Of a stretch of DNA of 64,000 nucleotides, positions 37,387 to 45,649 are shown one piece after another. The notes beneath the pieces are model-generated. The model did not search any database. It was not told where the DNA came from and saw only the letters and a program-made list of their open reading frames with translations. This stretch comes from Nocardioides sp. Root140 (GTDB taxonomy: Bacteria > Actinomycetota > Actinomycetes > Propionibacteriales > Nocardioidaceae). A program made the translations under genes and the position numbers. Positions within the stretch are counted from its first letter, which is position 1. Each line of letters starts with the position of its first letter. The stretch lies in the NCBI RefSeq assembly GCF_001426745.1, contig NZ_LMFI01000001.1:186001-250000 (forward strand). Direction: 5' to 3'.

Positions 37387-37756
37387 CCATGAACTGGGCT
37401 GCGTGTGTCACGTAGTCCCAGAACCGCTTGTCCTGTTCTGGTGTCAGCTCGACGGAGTCGAGACCGGCCCGGAAGTGCACCAGCCAGCGCTCGGCCGCGG
37501 CCGGGGTCACCGTGAACGGCGCGTGCCGCATGCGAAGACGAGGGTGGCCACGGTTGTCGGAGTAGGTCGTGGGGCCACCCCAATACTGCACCAGGAACAG
37601 CGTGAAGCGTTCGGTCGCGGGCCCGAGGTCCTCCTCGGGATACATCGGCCGCAGCAGCGGGTCGGTGGCGACGCCCTCGTAGAACCGGCCGACGATGCGG
37701 CGGAAGGTCTCGAAGCCACCGATCTCGTCGTAGAACGTCACGTCGTCGCTGCCCAT
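37370..37756 (-). CDS. glbO: Group II truncated haemoglobin (trHbO type)
   Basis: A 128-residue truncated globin that binds O2 and related ligands at haem. The helices read FETFRRIVGRFYEGVATDPL with the B10-type Tyr, LRPMYPEEDLGPATERFTLF, LVQYWGGPTTYSDNRGHPRL and RMRHAPFTVTPAAAERW with the proximal His. WGGPTTYS and the following GHPRLRMRH are typical of the GlbO group. The frame extends upstream, but ATG at 37756 begins the globin. CACAAT lies 6 nt before it. The gene overlaps the thioesterase 3' end by 17 bp, tail to tail. Confidence 0.92.
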   Translation of the reverse strand: MGSDDVTFYDEIGGFETFRRIVGRFYEGVATDPLLRPMYPEEDLGPATERFTLFLVQYWGGPTTYSDNRGHPRLRMRHAPFTVTPAAAERWLVHFRAGLDSVELTPEQDKRFWDYVTHAAQFMVNSLE

Positions 37757-37871
37757 GCCCCCATTGTGGCCGGGACGCCCGAACCGACTCCTACCCGGGG
37801 CCGACCCCGCCGTGGAAGACTCGGCAGCGTCCCGCCGACACCGGCACCCCATCCGCACACGGAGGAGCACC

Positions 37872-38297
37872 ATGGCAACGACCCGCACCGCCAGCACTCG
37901 CTGGGAAGGCACCCTGTTCGAGGGCTCCGGCAAGGTCACCCTCGACTCCAGCGGACTCGGCACCTACGACGTGTCCTGGCCGGCCCGCGCCGAGGAGCCG
38001 GGCGGCAAGACGAGCCCCGAGGAGCTGATCGCCGCCGCACACTCGGCCTGCTTCTCCATGGCCTTCTCCAACGGCCTGGCCAAGGCCGGCACCCCCGCGA
38101 CGACGCTCGACACCAAGGCCGACGTCGAGTTCACCCCGGGCACCGGCATCACCGGCATCCACCTGACGGTGGTCGGCGCGGTCGAGGGCATCGACGAGGC
38201 AGCGTTCGTCGCGGCCGCCGAGGACGCGAAGGCGAACTGCCCGGTCAGTCAGGCCCTCACGGGTACGACGATCACGCTGAGCGCGTCACTCGGCTGA
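37872..38297 (+). CDS. OsmC-family peroxiredoxin
   Basis: A 141-residue OsmC/Ohr-type protein that reduces organic hydroperoxides. The two catalytic Cys are in AAAHSACFSMAFSNGLAKAG and AKANCPVSQALTG, and the N-terminal ARAEEPGGKTSPEELIA is characteristic of OsmC rather than Ohr. GGAGGAG lies just before the ATG. The 3' end overlaps the convergent mscS-like gene by 12 bp. It may defend against lipid peroxides. Confidence 0.92.
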   Translation: MATTRTASTRWEGTLFEGSGKVTLDSSGLGTYDVSWPARAEEPGGKTSPEELIAAAHSACFSMAFSNGLAKAGTPATTLDTKADVEFTPGTGITGIHLTVVGAVEGIDEAAFVAAAEDAKANCPVSQALTGTTITLSASLG

Positions 38298-39341
38298 CGA
38301 GCCGTCCGCCTCCGGGGTGGGTGCCGTGGAGCCCGTCGGTGCCACGGCACTGCCCTGGTGGGCGGGGTCCCGCACGACCCACTCGGGATAGGGCACCTCG
38401 ATGCCCTCGAAGTCGAAGCGCGCCTTGATCCGCTGGCGCAGCTCGCGACCGACCGCCCACTGCTCCTGAGGCGCGGTCTTCAGGGCGACCCGGATCAGCA
38501 CGCCGTTGGCGCCGACCTCCTGCACGCCCCAGATCTCCGGCTCCTCGATGACGACACCGCGGAACTCGTCGTCCTGCCACAGGTCGTGGGCGACGTCGGC
38601 GAGCACGCGGCGTACGCGAGAGATGTCCTCGTGGTAGGCCACGGCCACGTCGAGCACGGTGCGGGCCCAGTTCTGGCTCATGTTGCCGACTCGCAGGATC
38701 TCGCCGTTGCGGACGTACCAGACGGTGCCGTTCACGTCGCGCAGACGGGTGACCCGCAGGCCCACCGCCTCGACCGTGCCGGTGGCCTCGCCGACATCGA
38801 TCGAGTCGCCCACGCCGTACTGGTCCTCGAAGATCATGAAGATGCCGCTGAGGAAGTCGCGCACCAGCGCCTGGGCGCCGAAGCCGAGCGCGACACCGAG
38901 GATTCCGGCGCTGGCGATCAGTGGAGCCACGTCGTAGCCGAGCTCCGAGATCGTCATGATCAGCACGATCGTGAAGATCACGCCGGTGACGATGCTCTTG
39001 AGCAGCGAGCCCATGGTGCGCGCCCGAGCCATCCTGCGGGTGGCGGCGTCGGTGGGACTGATGCCGAAGCGTGAGCCGACGGAACGGCCGCCGAACGTCA
39101 TGTTGCTGACCCGCCCGGTGACCGATCCGTCCTCGGTCTGGCGCACGACCCGGTCGATCAGTCGGTGGAGCAGCCACCTCGCGACGAGCGCGATCAGGAT
39201 GAGCCCGGCGATCGCCAGGGGCTTGCCGATCAGCCACTCGGCGAGGTCGGCCGCGGTCTCGTTTCCGGTCATTTTCCAGACCACGCGGCAGGAGACTGCT
39301 CCGTCCTGTCCGCACTGGTCGTACTGGTCGAGTGCTGGCAT
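38286..39341 (-). CDS. MscS-family mechanosensitive channel
   Basis: A 351-residue small-conductance channel protein. Three hydrophobic segments are seen near residues 25-45, 105-130 and 140-165; the last is the pore helix with the Gly/Ala pattern ASAGILGVALGFGAQALVRD. The beta domain follows (GVGDSIDVGEATGTVEAVGL, RLRDVNGTVWYVRNGEI), then the C-terminal alpha/beta domain. MscS channels open under hypo-osmotic tension. The tail ends in a Pro/Thr/Ser-rich stretch. ATG at 39341 is placed correctly for leaderless initiation; longer starts would overlap the neighbouring gene. Confidence 0.9.
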   Translation of the reverse strand: MPALDQYDQCGQDGAVSCRVVWKMTGNETAADLAEWLIGKPLAIAGLILIALVARWLLHRLIDRVVRQTEDGSVTGRVSNMTFGGRSVGSRFGISPTDAATRRMARARTMGSLLKSIVTGVIFTIVLIMTISELGYDVAPLIASAGILGVALGFGAQALVRDFLSGIFMIFEDQYGVGDSIDVGEATGTVEAVGLRVTRLRDVNGTVWYVRNGEILRVGNMSQNWARTVLDVAVAYHEDISRVRRVLADVAHDLWQDDEFRGVVIEEPEIWGVQEVGANGVLIRVALKTAPQEQWAVGRELRQRIKARFDFEGIEVPYPEWVVRDPAHQGSAVAPTGSTAPTPEADGSSAE

Positions 39342-39354
39342 GTGACGGAGGCTA
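39342..39354 (-). promoter_or_regulatory. Leaderless promoter -10 element of the mscS-like gene
   Basis: TAGCCT on the minus strand (39354-39349) lies 7 nt before the ATG at 39341. Confidence 0.5.
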
Positions 39355-39389
39355 CGGGCACCATGGCGCGAGGCAAAGTCAGGAGCCGA

Positions 39390-39402
39390 TATCATGCTGG
39401 GT
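39390..39402 (+). promoter_or_regulatory. Leaderless promoter -10 element that fixes the next start
   Basis: TATCAT (39390-39395) precedes GTG at 39403 by 7 nt. It overlaps the alternative ATG at 39394, which argues that translation begins at the GTG. Confidence 0.5.
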
Positions 39403-39777
39403 GTGAACACCTCGACTGAATTTCGCGCGATGCGACGCGCTGCACGGTTCGCGACAGCCACGGCGATGCTCGGCATCGTCGGTGGAGGGGTGATTCTCGC
39501 TTCGCCGGCCGGAGCCAGCGTGCCCGACGGCTGGAGCAACCCGGCCGACGTCGACCCGGTGCACGCTCTCGCCCTGCTCGCGGGTGTCCCGATCCTCCTG
39601 TTCCTCCTGATCGCCCTGGCCGTCTACCTGCCGGCCCTGGCCCGCGGCGAGAAGCTCTCCGGCGGCGCCCACGGCCCCGACCCCGAGTGGTTCGGCGGCC
39701 CGCGCAAGAGCAACGACGAGCTCGCCGCTCCCGACACCGAGGCTTCGCAGGCGGGTGGCGCAAGTGGCAAGTGGTGA
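39403..39777 (+). CDS. Small membrane protein of unknown function
   Basis: A 124-residue protein with a signal-like N-terminus (FATATAMLGIVGGGVILASP, possible cleavage after AGAS) and one membrane segment, ALALLAGVPILLFLLIALAV, near residues 64-83. A hydrophilic tail follows, with HGPDPEWFGGPRKSND. I do not recognise a domain. Similar short proteins with an aminopeptidase N/DUF5130 neighbourhood occur in actinobacteria from memory. Start GTG at 39403 follows the promoter evidence. The 3' end overlaps the next gene, so the two are probably made together. Confidence 0.6.
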   Translation: MNTSTEFRAMRRAARFATATAMLGIVGGGVILASPAGASVPDGWSNPADVDPVHALALLAGVPILLFLLIALAVYLPALARGEKLSGGAHGPDPEWFGGPRKSNDELAAPDTEASQAGGASGKW

Positions 39778-40153
39778 CTACTTCAGCAACGCCGAGCGGC
39801 TCGCGATCGACACCACGATCCGCAAGGCGGAGCAGCTGTGCCGCTTCGAGTTCTCGGTGTTCGTCGGCCCGGTCGAGGGTGAGCCCCGGCCGTTCGCGAC
39901 GCGCCTGCACAACACCCTGGTCGCACCGACCAAGAGCATCCTGATCCTGGTCGACCCGGGCTCGCGGATCCTCGAGATCGTCACGGGTGCCGCCGTACGC
40001 CGCAAGGTGACCGACGCCGAGATCGCGCACGTCGTGACCGCGATGCAGTCGCACTTCGCCGAGGGCAACCTCGCCGACGGCGTGCGCCAGGGCATCACGC
40101 AGATCGCCGAGCACGCCCACGGCCCGAAGACCCTGCACCAGACCAACGCCTGA
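39755..40153 (+). CDS. DUF5130 / TPM-like domain protein
   Basis: A 132-residue soluble protein (YFSNAERLAIDTTIRKAEQL, FSVFVGPVEGEPRPFATRLH, SILILVDPGSRILEIVTGAA, HFAEGNLADGVRQGITQIAE). The pattern resembles the TPM/DUF5130 fold, including the ILILVDP strand and the amphipathic helix before it. Function is unknown. The start is uncertain: GTG codons at 39755 and 39764 are in frame, both inside the preceding gene. The overlap suggests coupling with the small membrane protein. Confidence 0.65.
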   Translation: MAQVASGDYFSNAERLAIDTTIRKAEQLCRFEFSVFVGPVEGEPRPFATRLHNTLVAPTKSILILVDPGSRILEIVTGAAVRRKVTDAEIAHVVTAMQSHFAEGNLADGVRQGITQIAEHAHGPKTLHQTNA

Positions 40154-40197
40154 CTGACGCCCGGCCGACGCCCGGCAGGCTGGTTCACCGCTGTCGT

Positions 40198-40260
40198 TTT
40201 CCCCGGTGCACCGGGGAAACAGTTGCTCCCCACGGAAGACTTTCCGTGGGGAGCAACTGT
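40198..40260. terminator. Two stacked perfect hairpins between convergent genes
   Basis: TTTCCCCGGTG/CACCGGGGAAA (40198-40219) is a 22-bp perfect palindrome. It is followed at once by ACAGTTGCTCCCCACGGAA (40219-40237), loop GACT, and its 19-bp exact complement (40242-40260). The pair lies between the convergent DUF5130-like gene and pepN, and should end transcription from both sides. Confidence 0.85.
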
Positions 40261-40282
40261 ATTTCGTGGTTGGCCCGACGGG

Positions 40283-42826
40283 CTACTGCGCGTCGCGCTC
40301 CTGGGCGGCCAGGTAGCGCGCGACGTCGGCCCGGCCCTCGAGCACGTAGCGCTTGGCGCCCGGGTTGGCCTGGGTCGACGCGAGCCAGGCATCCACGGTC
40401 TCGAGCAGCTCGGCCGAGGCCAGCACCCGCGGGAACATGTATTCCATGGCCACCGACGCCTTGTGCGCGCCGAGGGTGCTCCATGCCGAGTCGGCGGCCT
40501 CCAGGTACTTCGCGACGTACGGCGCCAGCACCTCCTCCTGGCCCGGCTGGTGGAACGAGAACGTGATGCTGCGCGCGGTCTCGTTGGGCGTCGACGCGTC
40601 GAGCATGGCGGCCTGGAACGCGGCGGCCTTGGCGTCGGCGTCCGGGCGCGCGGCACGGGCGGCGGCCGCGTGCTCCTTGCCGGAGATGGTGTTGTCGTTC
40701 TCCAGCTCGGCGTCGATGCGGGCGTCGTCGGCGCGACCGGCGCTGGCCAGCGCGGTCAGCAGCGCCCAGCGCAGGTCCTGGTCGACGGCGAGGCCCTCGA
40801 GCACCAGTGAGCCGTCGAGCAGGGCCTCGAGGTCGGCCAGTGCTGCGTCGGTGTGCGCCGTCGCCGCGAAGCTGCGGGCGAAGGTCAGCTGGTGGTCGCT
40901 GCCCGGCTCGGCCGAGCCGAGCAGCTCGCGCAGCCCGGTCTCCCACTGGTCGGAGAGTGCGGCACGGTTCGCCGGCGCGGAGAGGCTGTGCACCGCCTGG
41001 GCGGCGTACGTCGGGATGCGGCTGACGCCCCACGAGTCGGTCTCGGTGCCGATGTTGGCCAGCACCAGCTTCACGAAGTCGGTGGCCGCCATCTCGGCGT
41101 CGCGAGTCATGTCCCACGTCGAGCCCCAGCACAGCGCCCGGGCCAGGGAGTCCTCGAGCGAGGAGAGCCCGTCGATGACCGTCGCCAGGGACCGCTCGTC
41201 GAGCCGGATCTTGGCGTAGGCCAGGTCGTTGTCGTTGAGCAGCAGCAGGTCGGGCTGCGCCAGGCCGACGGCCTCGGTGATGTCGGTGGACTCGCCCTCG
41301 ACGTCGACCTCGAGATAGGTGTCGCGGACCAGCTTGCCGTCGACCCGGTTGTAGAACCCGATGCCGAGACGGTGGCGACGCAGGGTCGGCCAGTCGGGGT
41401 GGGCGGTCTGGGCGACGGAGAGCGACGAGTAGTTGCCCTCGGCGTCGAGCTCGAAGACCGGGGCGAGCGTGTTCACGCCGGCGGTCTGCAGCCACTCCTT
41501 GGCCCAGCTGTCGAGCTCACGGCCCGACGCCTTCTCGAGGGCGCTGAGCAGGTCGGTGAACTCGGAGTTCCCGTAGGCGTGGTCCTTGAAGTACTGGCGC
41601 AGGCCGGCGAGGAAGGGGTCGAGGCCCACCCACGCGACCAGCTGCTTGAGCACGGAGGCGCCCTTGGCGTAGGTGATCATGTCGAAGTTGACCTCCACCG
41701 CCTCGAGGTCGTAGTTGTCGGCCGCGATCGGGTGCGTCGACGGCATCTGGTCCTGGCGGTAGCCGGTCTGCTTGCGCGCGTTGGCGAAGCCGGTCCAGGC
41801 GTCGGTGAAGTCGGTGGCCTCGGCCTCGCACCAGTAGCAGGCCCACTCGGCGAACGACTCGTTGAGCCAGAGGTCGTCCCACCACTTCATGGTGACCAGG
41901 TCGCCGAACCACATGTGCGCCATCTCGTGGGTGATCACCGAGGTGCGGAACTCGTAGAACGAGCGCGGCTGCCGGGAGCGGGGGAGGTACTCGTCGCGCA
42001 GCGTCACGCAGCCGGCGTTCTCCATGGCGCCCATGTTGTATTCGGGGACGTAGAGCTGGTCGTACTTCTCGAACGGGTAGGGGAAGTCGAACTGCTCCTC
42101 GAAGAACTCGAAGCTCTGGCTGGTCACCTTCACCAGCTCGTCGCGGTCGAGGAACTCCACCAGCGACTGGCGGCAGTAGTGGCCCAGCGGGATCGTGCCG
42201 AACTTGCCCTCGTAGGTGTCGAGGACCTCGTGGTACTCGCCGGCCACGACCGCGGTGATGTAGGTCGACATCTTCTTGGTCTCGGGGAAGTTCCACACCG
42301 AGTTGCCGTTGCCCAGGTCGGAGGGAGACGGGGTCGGCGCGTTGGAGACGACCTTCCAGTGCGACGGCGCGGTCACGTTGAACGTGAAGACGGACTTGAG
42401 GTCGGGCTGCTCGAAGGTGGTGAACACGCGACGGGCGTCGGGCACCTCGAACTGCGAGTAGAGGTAGACCCGGTCGTCGACCGGGTCCACGAAGCGGTGC
42501 AGACCCTCACCCGAGTGGGAGTACGTGCAGTCGGCGGTCACGACGAGCTCGTTCTCGGCGGCCAGGCCGGTGAGCGTGATTCGGCTGTCGGCGTACGCCG
42601 TCGCGGGGTCGACGGTCTCGCCGTTCAGCGTGATCGAGTGGATCGTCGCGTCGACCAGGTCGGCGAACGTGGTCGCGCCGGGCTCGGTGCACGTGAAGCG
42701 CACGGTCGTCGTCGAGGCGAAGGTGGTCTCGGACGTGGTCACGTCGAGGTCCACGGTGTAGGACTCGACACTGAGGAGGGCGGCGCGGATCTGCGCTTCC
42801 TCGCGGGTGAGGTTGGTTCCAGGCAT
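40283..42826 (-). CDS. pepN: Aminopeptidase N (M1 zinc metallopeptidase)
   Basis: An 847-residue M1 aminopeptidase that removes N-terminal amino acids from peptides. The exopeptidase motif is YNMGAMENAG; the zinc site is VITHEMAHMWFGDLVTMKWW with WLNESFAEWACYW downstream (HExxH plus the third Glu). The C-terminal ERAP1-like helical domain is present, so the length is normal. I chose ATG at 42826 since MPGTNLTREEAQIRAALL is the usual actinobacterial start; the open frame extends to 43030. The gene ends against the stacked hairpins. Confidence 0.94.
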   Translation of the reverse strand: MPGTNLTREEAQIRAALLSVESYTVDLDVTTSETTFASTTTVRFTCTEPGATTFADLVDATIHSITLNGETVDPATAYADSRITLTGLAAENELVVTADCTYSHSGEGLHRFVDPVDDRVYLYSQFEVPDARRVFTTFEQPDLKSVFTFNVTAPSHWKVVSNAPTPSPSDLGNGNSVWNFPETKKMSTYITAVVAGEYHEVLDTYEGKFGTIPLGHYCRQSLVEFLDRDELVKVTSQSFEFFEEQFDFPYPFEKYDQLYVPEYNMGAMENAGCVTLRDEYLPRSRQPRSFYEFRTSVITHEMAHMWFGDLVTMKWWDDLWLNESFAEWACYWCEAEATDFTDAWTGFANARKQTGYRQDQMPSTHPIAADNYDLEAVEVNFDMITYAKGASVLKQLVAWVGLDPFLAGLRQYFKDHAYGNSEFTDLLSALEKASGRELDSWAKEWLQTAGVNTLAPVFELDAEGNYSSLSVAQTAHPDWPTLRRHRLGIGFYNRVDGKLVRDTYLEVDVEGESTDITEAVGLAQPDLLLLNDNDLAYAKIRLDERSLATVIDGLSSLEDSLARALCWGSTWDMTRDAEMAATDFVKLVLANIGTETDSWGVSRIPTYAAQAVHSLSAPANRAALSDQWETGLRELLGSAEPGSDHQLTFARSFAATAHTDAALADLEALLDGSLVLEGLAVDQDLRWALLTALASAGRADDARIDAELENDNTISGKEHAAAARAARPDADAKAAAFQAAMLDASTPNETARSITFSFHQPGQEEVLAPYVAKYLEAADSAWSTLGAHKASVAMEYMFPRVLASAELLETVDAWLASTQANPGAKRYVLEGRADVARYLAAQERDAQ

Positions 42827-42938
42827 GCTGCGCATCATGTCACCCACGTCACAACGCGATCCAATTGTTACCGACCTCCCGGGGAGCAAGTCCTGTGAGG
42901 CCGGGAACAATCGCCGGACCCGGCCGGTTGATCGTTGT

Positions 42939-43538
42939 ATGACGAAAGCTGACTTCTGGTTCGACCCGCTGTGCCCCTTCGCCTGGCTCACCTCCCGGTG
43001 GGTCCTCGAGGTCGCGGAGGTGCGTGACATCGAGGTCGAGTGGCACGTGATGAGCCTCGCCTACCTCAACCAGGACAAGGACATCTCCGCCGACTACCGC
43101 AAGCTCCTCGAGCCGGCCTGGGGCCCGGTGCGGGTCGCGATCGCCGCCGAGCAGGCGCACGGCAACGAGGTGCTGCTGCCGCTCTACACGGCGATGGGCA
43201 ACCAGATCCACCTGGAGAAGAAGCCGATTGACCGCGACCTGGTCGAGAAGGCGCTGGGCGAGGCGAACCTGCCACTTGAGCTGGCCGACGCGATGGACTC
43301 CACCGACTACGACGAGGCGCTGAAGAAGTCGCACCACGCCGGGATGGACCAGGTCGGCGAGGACGTCGGCACGCCCGTGATCTCGATCGAGGGCTCCGCG
43401 TTCTTCGGCCCGGTGATCACCAAGGTGCCCCGCGGCGAAGAGGCCGGGAAGCTCTGGGACGCGGCGGTCGGGCTGGCGGCGTACCCGTACTTCTTCGAGC
43501 TCAAGCGCACCCGCACCGGAGACCTCGACTTCAGCTGA
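42939..43538 (+). CDS. DsbA-fold protein like mycothiol-dependent reductase Rv2466c
   Basis: A 199-residue thioredoxin-fold protein with a helical insertion. ADFWFDPLCPFAWLTSRWVL, VEWHVMSLAYLNQDKD, WGPVRVAIAAEQAHG, KSHHAGMDQVGEDVGTPVIS and FFELKRTRTGDLDFS match the Rv2466c group of mycobacteria closely by eye. That group works with mycothiol/mycoredoxin and can reduce nitro compounds. The active-site segment reads CPFA, with Cys12 as the only Cys, so a two-Cys dithiol mechanism is not available. It diverges from pepN across 112 bp. Confidence 0.8.
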   Translation: MTKADFWFDPLCPFAWLTSRWVLEVAEVRDIEVEWHVMSLAYLNQDKDISADYRKLLEPAWGPVRVAIAAEQAHGNEVLLPLYTAMGNQIHLEKKPIDRDLVEKALGEANLPLELADAMDSTDYDEALKKSHHAGMDQVGEDVGTPVISIEGSAFFGPVITKVPRGEEAGKLWDAAVGLAAYPYFFELKRTRTGDLDFS

Positions 43539-43621
43539 GTCGCCCGTACGGCGACCCGGGCGGGCGGTACGACGACACGTCGACGGCTCGCGCCGGGTCG
43601 AATTTGTGACGGATGTGACGC

Positions 43622-44902
43622 ATGATGGATCAGGTCATGTCTGTTACTCGGAAAGACCATGTCCGCCCGCCCGTTCGCGTTGCCCTGTGCGTGGCCGTCG
43701 TCACCGCCCTCGTGGGCACCGGCCTGGTCGCCCTGCTGTGGTCGGGCGACGACACCGACGACCACGCCGCGCGCACCACGAGCAGCGCCGCTCCCGACGT
43801 CCCCCTGGTGAAGGACAAGGGCAGTGTCGTGCGCGCCGCGACGGTGCCGCTGGCGCGAGGTCGCGGACTGGTCGCCGATGCGCGTGGGCGGCACCTGACG
43901 CAGCGTCTGACCACCGACGCCTACAAGATGGTCGCGGTCACCTGGGCCAGCGGCCGGCCCGAGGTGGACGTGCGCTTCCGCAACGCGCGCGGCTGGTCGG
44001 AGTGGACGCACCTCGAGGCGCTGACCGACGGGCCGACGGCCGGTGACGCCGAGTCACGGCAGGCCACGAGGCGCGGCACCGAGCTGCTCTGGGTCGGCAG
44101 GTCCGACGGCGTCCAGGTGCGCACGACAGCGACGACCGGCCTCGACCTCGTGCTGATCGACCCGGGTGTGCTGGCCGCGGACGCCACCGCGACCCCGGCC
44201 GCGTCCGCGACGCAGGGTTCGGGTGCGGCGACGGCGACGACCGTGGCCCGGACGAGGTCGGCAGGCACGACGTCGGCGGCTGCCCGCCCGACCAAGGCCC
44301 CCCGGCCGCCGCTCTACGGCCGGTCGGTGTGGAAGCCCAACCCCGACTACCTGAACGGTTCGCCGGTCTACACCAACATCATCAAGCAGGTGCACGTGCA
44401 CCACACGGCCTCGGCCAACGACTACTCGCGTGCCGACGTCCCCGCCATCCTGCGCGGCATGTACCGCTACCACACGCAGACGCTCGGCTGGTTCGACATC
44501 GGCTACAACTTCCTGGTCGACCGCTTCGGCAGGAGCTGGATCGGCCGGTCGGGTGGGGCCCGCAAGCGAGTCCGCGGGGCGCACACCCTCGGCTTCAACC
44601 ACAACAGTGTCGGCATCGCGGTGATCGGCAACTACGAGTCCAGGAACCCGACGACGTACGCCGTCACCGCGATCGTCCGTCTCGCGGCCTGGAAGCTCGA
44701 CCTGGACGGCCAGCACGCAACGGGCCGCACCTGGATGTACTCCAAGGGGAGCGACAAGTATCCGGCCGGCAGGCGGGTTGCGCTGTACCGGATCGACGGT
44801 CACCGCGACACCAACGACACGGCCTGCCCGGGGGCACGCCTCTACCGGCTGCTGCCGGACATCCGCACGCGAGCCGAGCGCCGGCTCCGCTACTACAGCT
44901 GA
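43622..44902 (+). CDS. Peptidoglycan-recognition-type N-acetylmuramoyl-L-alanine amidase
   Basis: A 426-residue exported or anchored protein. A membrane segment lies near residues 18-40 (VALCVAVVTALVGTGLVALL), then a Thr/Ala-rich linker, then a C-terminal PGRP/Amidase_2 domain from about residue 235. Zinc ligands are in VHVHHTASANDYSR and GHRDTNDTACPG (His, Cys), with IGYNFLVDRFGR carrying the Tyr. Such enzymes cleave the MurNAc-L-Ala bond. Three in-frame ATGs (43622, 43625, 43637) are possible starts; none has a convincing ribosome site. It converges on the GOLPH3-like gene. Confidence 0.85.
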   Translation: MMDQVMSVTRKDHVRPPVRVALCVAVVTALVGTGLVALLWSGDDTDDHAARTTSSAAPDVPLVKDKGSVVRAATVPLARGRGLVADARGRHLTQRLTTDAYKMVAVTWASGRPEVDVRFRNARGWSEWTHLEALTDGPTAGDAESRQATRRGTELLWVGRSDGVQVRTTATTGLDLVLIDPGVLAADATATPAASATQGSGAATATTVARTRSAGTTSAAARPTKAPRPPLYGRSVWKPNPDYLNGSPVYTNIIKQVHVHHTASANDYSRADVPAILRGMYRYHTQTLGWFDIGYNFLVDRFGRSWIGRSGGARKRVRGAHTLGFNHNSVGIAVIGNYESRNPTTYAVTAIVRLAAWKLDLDGQHATGRTWMYSKGSDKYPAGRRVALYRIDGHRDTNDTACPGARLYRLLPDIRTRAERRLRYYS

Positions 44903-44920
44903 CGGCGTCGACCGAGGCCG

Positions 44921-45601
44921 TCAGGAGGAGACGACTGCGGCTGTCGTGGCGGCCGTGGTGGCTGCGGTCATCGCGGCCTGCGCCGAGGCCACCGCGTCGC
45001 GCACGGCCTTGGCCGCCCATTCGCCGTCGGCGATCTCCTTGGCCCGGCTGCGGATCTGCTTGGCGGCGATGCCGTGGTTGTCAGCGAGGATGCGGTGTGC
45101 CTTGCTCACGGCGTGCAGCAGCGCGACCAGCGCGGCGGTCCGGTCCGCGGGCCGCGCGCCCTCGAGCAGGGCCCCAGCCAGCTGCCGGCGTACGGCGTCC
45201 TCGTGGCTGGAGTCGATCGCGGGCCACCGCTCCCGGGGAAAGATGCCCCACACCCTGTCCTCCTCGTGGGCGATGATGCCGCGCGCGACCAGGCGCTCGA
45301 GCAGGGTCTCCTTCAGCCCCTTGCCGAGGCGGTTCACGAGGTCCTGGGCGGTGCGCTCCTTGTCGCCGATGGTGCGCAGCGCTTCGACCAGGATCGCGTC
45401 GGCCGGCTGCCGGGCGTCGGTCAGCACGTGCACCTTCGCGGACGACCAGGTCCCGTTCTTGCGGACCTCGAGGGCCTCGGCCATGGCCAGCTCGATCAGC
45501 ACCGCACCGCCGAGCAGCGGGGTGAGGTAGGTGGCGTCGAGCTTCCCGGAGTCGTCGTCGAGCAGGAGCAGGAGCAGGTCTTCGGCGATCAGCGTGGACA
45601 T
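44921..45601 (-). CDS. GOLPH3/VPS74-family (GPP34) protein
   Basis: A 226-residue protein with the GPP34 fold: LIAEDLLLLLLDDDSGKLDA, LLGGAVLIELAMAEALEV, LVNRLGKGLKETLLERLVAR and GIIAHEEDRVWGIFPRERWP. In eukaryotes GOLPH3 binds PI4P at the Golgi. The family is abundant in actinobacteria with no settled role. The C-terminal helix is very Ala/Thr-rich (QAAMTAATTAATTAAVVSS). ATG at 45601 has a leaderless -10 at 7 nt. It is 18 bp from the convergent amidase gene. Confidence 0.85.
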   Translation of the reverse strand: MSTLIAEDLLLLLLDDDSGKLDATYLTPLLGGAVLIELAMAEALEVRKNGTWSSAKVHVLTDARQPADAILVEALRTIGDKERTAQDLVNRLGKGLKETLLERLVARGIIAHEEDRVWGIFPRERWPAIDSSHEDAVRRQLAGALLEGARPADRTAALVALLHAVSKAHRILADNHGIAAKQIRSRAKEIADGEWAAKAVRDAVASAQAAMTAATTAATTAAVVSS

Positions 45602-45614
45602 GACCACGACCGTA
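45602..45614 (-). promoter_or_regulatory. Leaderless promoter -10 element of the GPP34 gene
   Basis: TACGGT on the minus strand (45614-45609) lies 7 nt before the ATG at 45601. Confidence 0.5.
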
Positions 45615-45649
45615 GCGCCCGCGGGAAGGCGGCGTGACAGCATGTCGGC

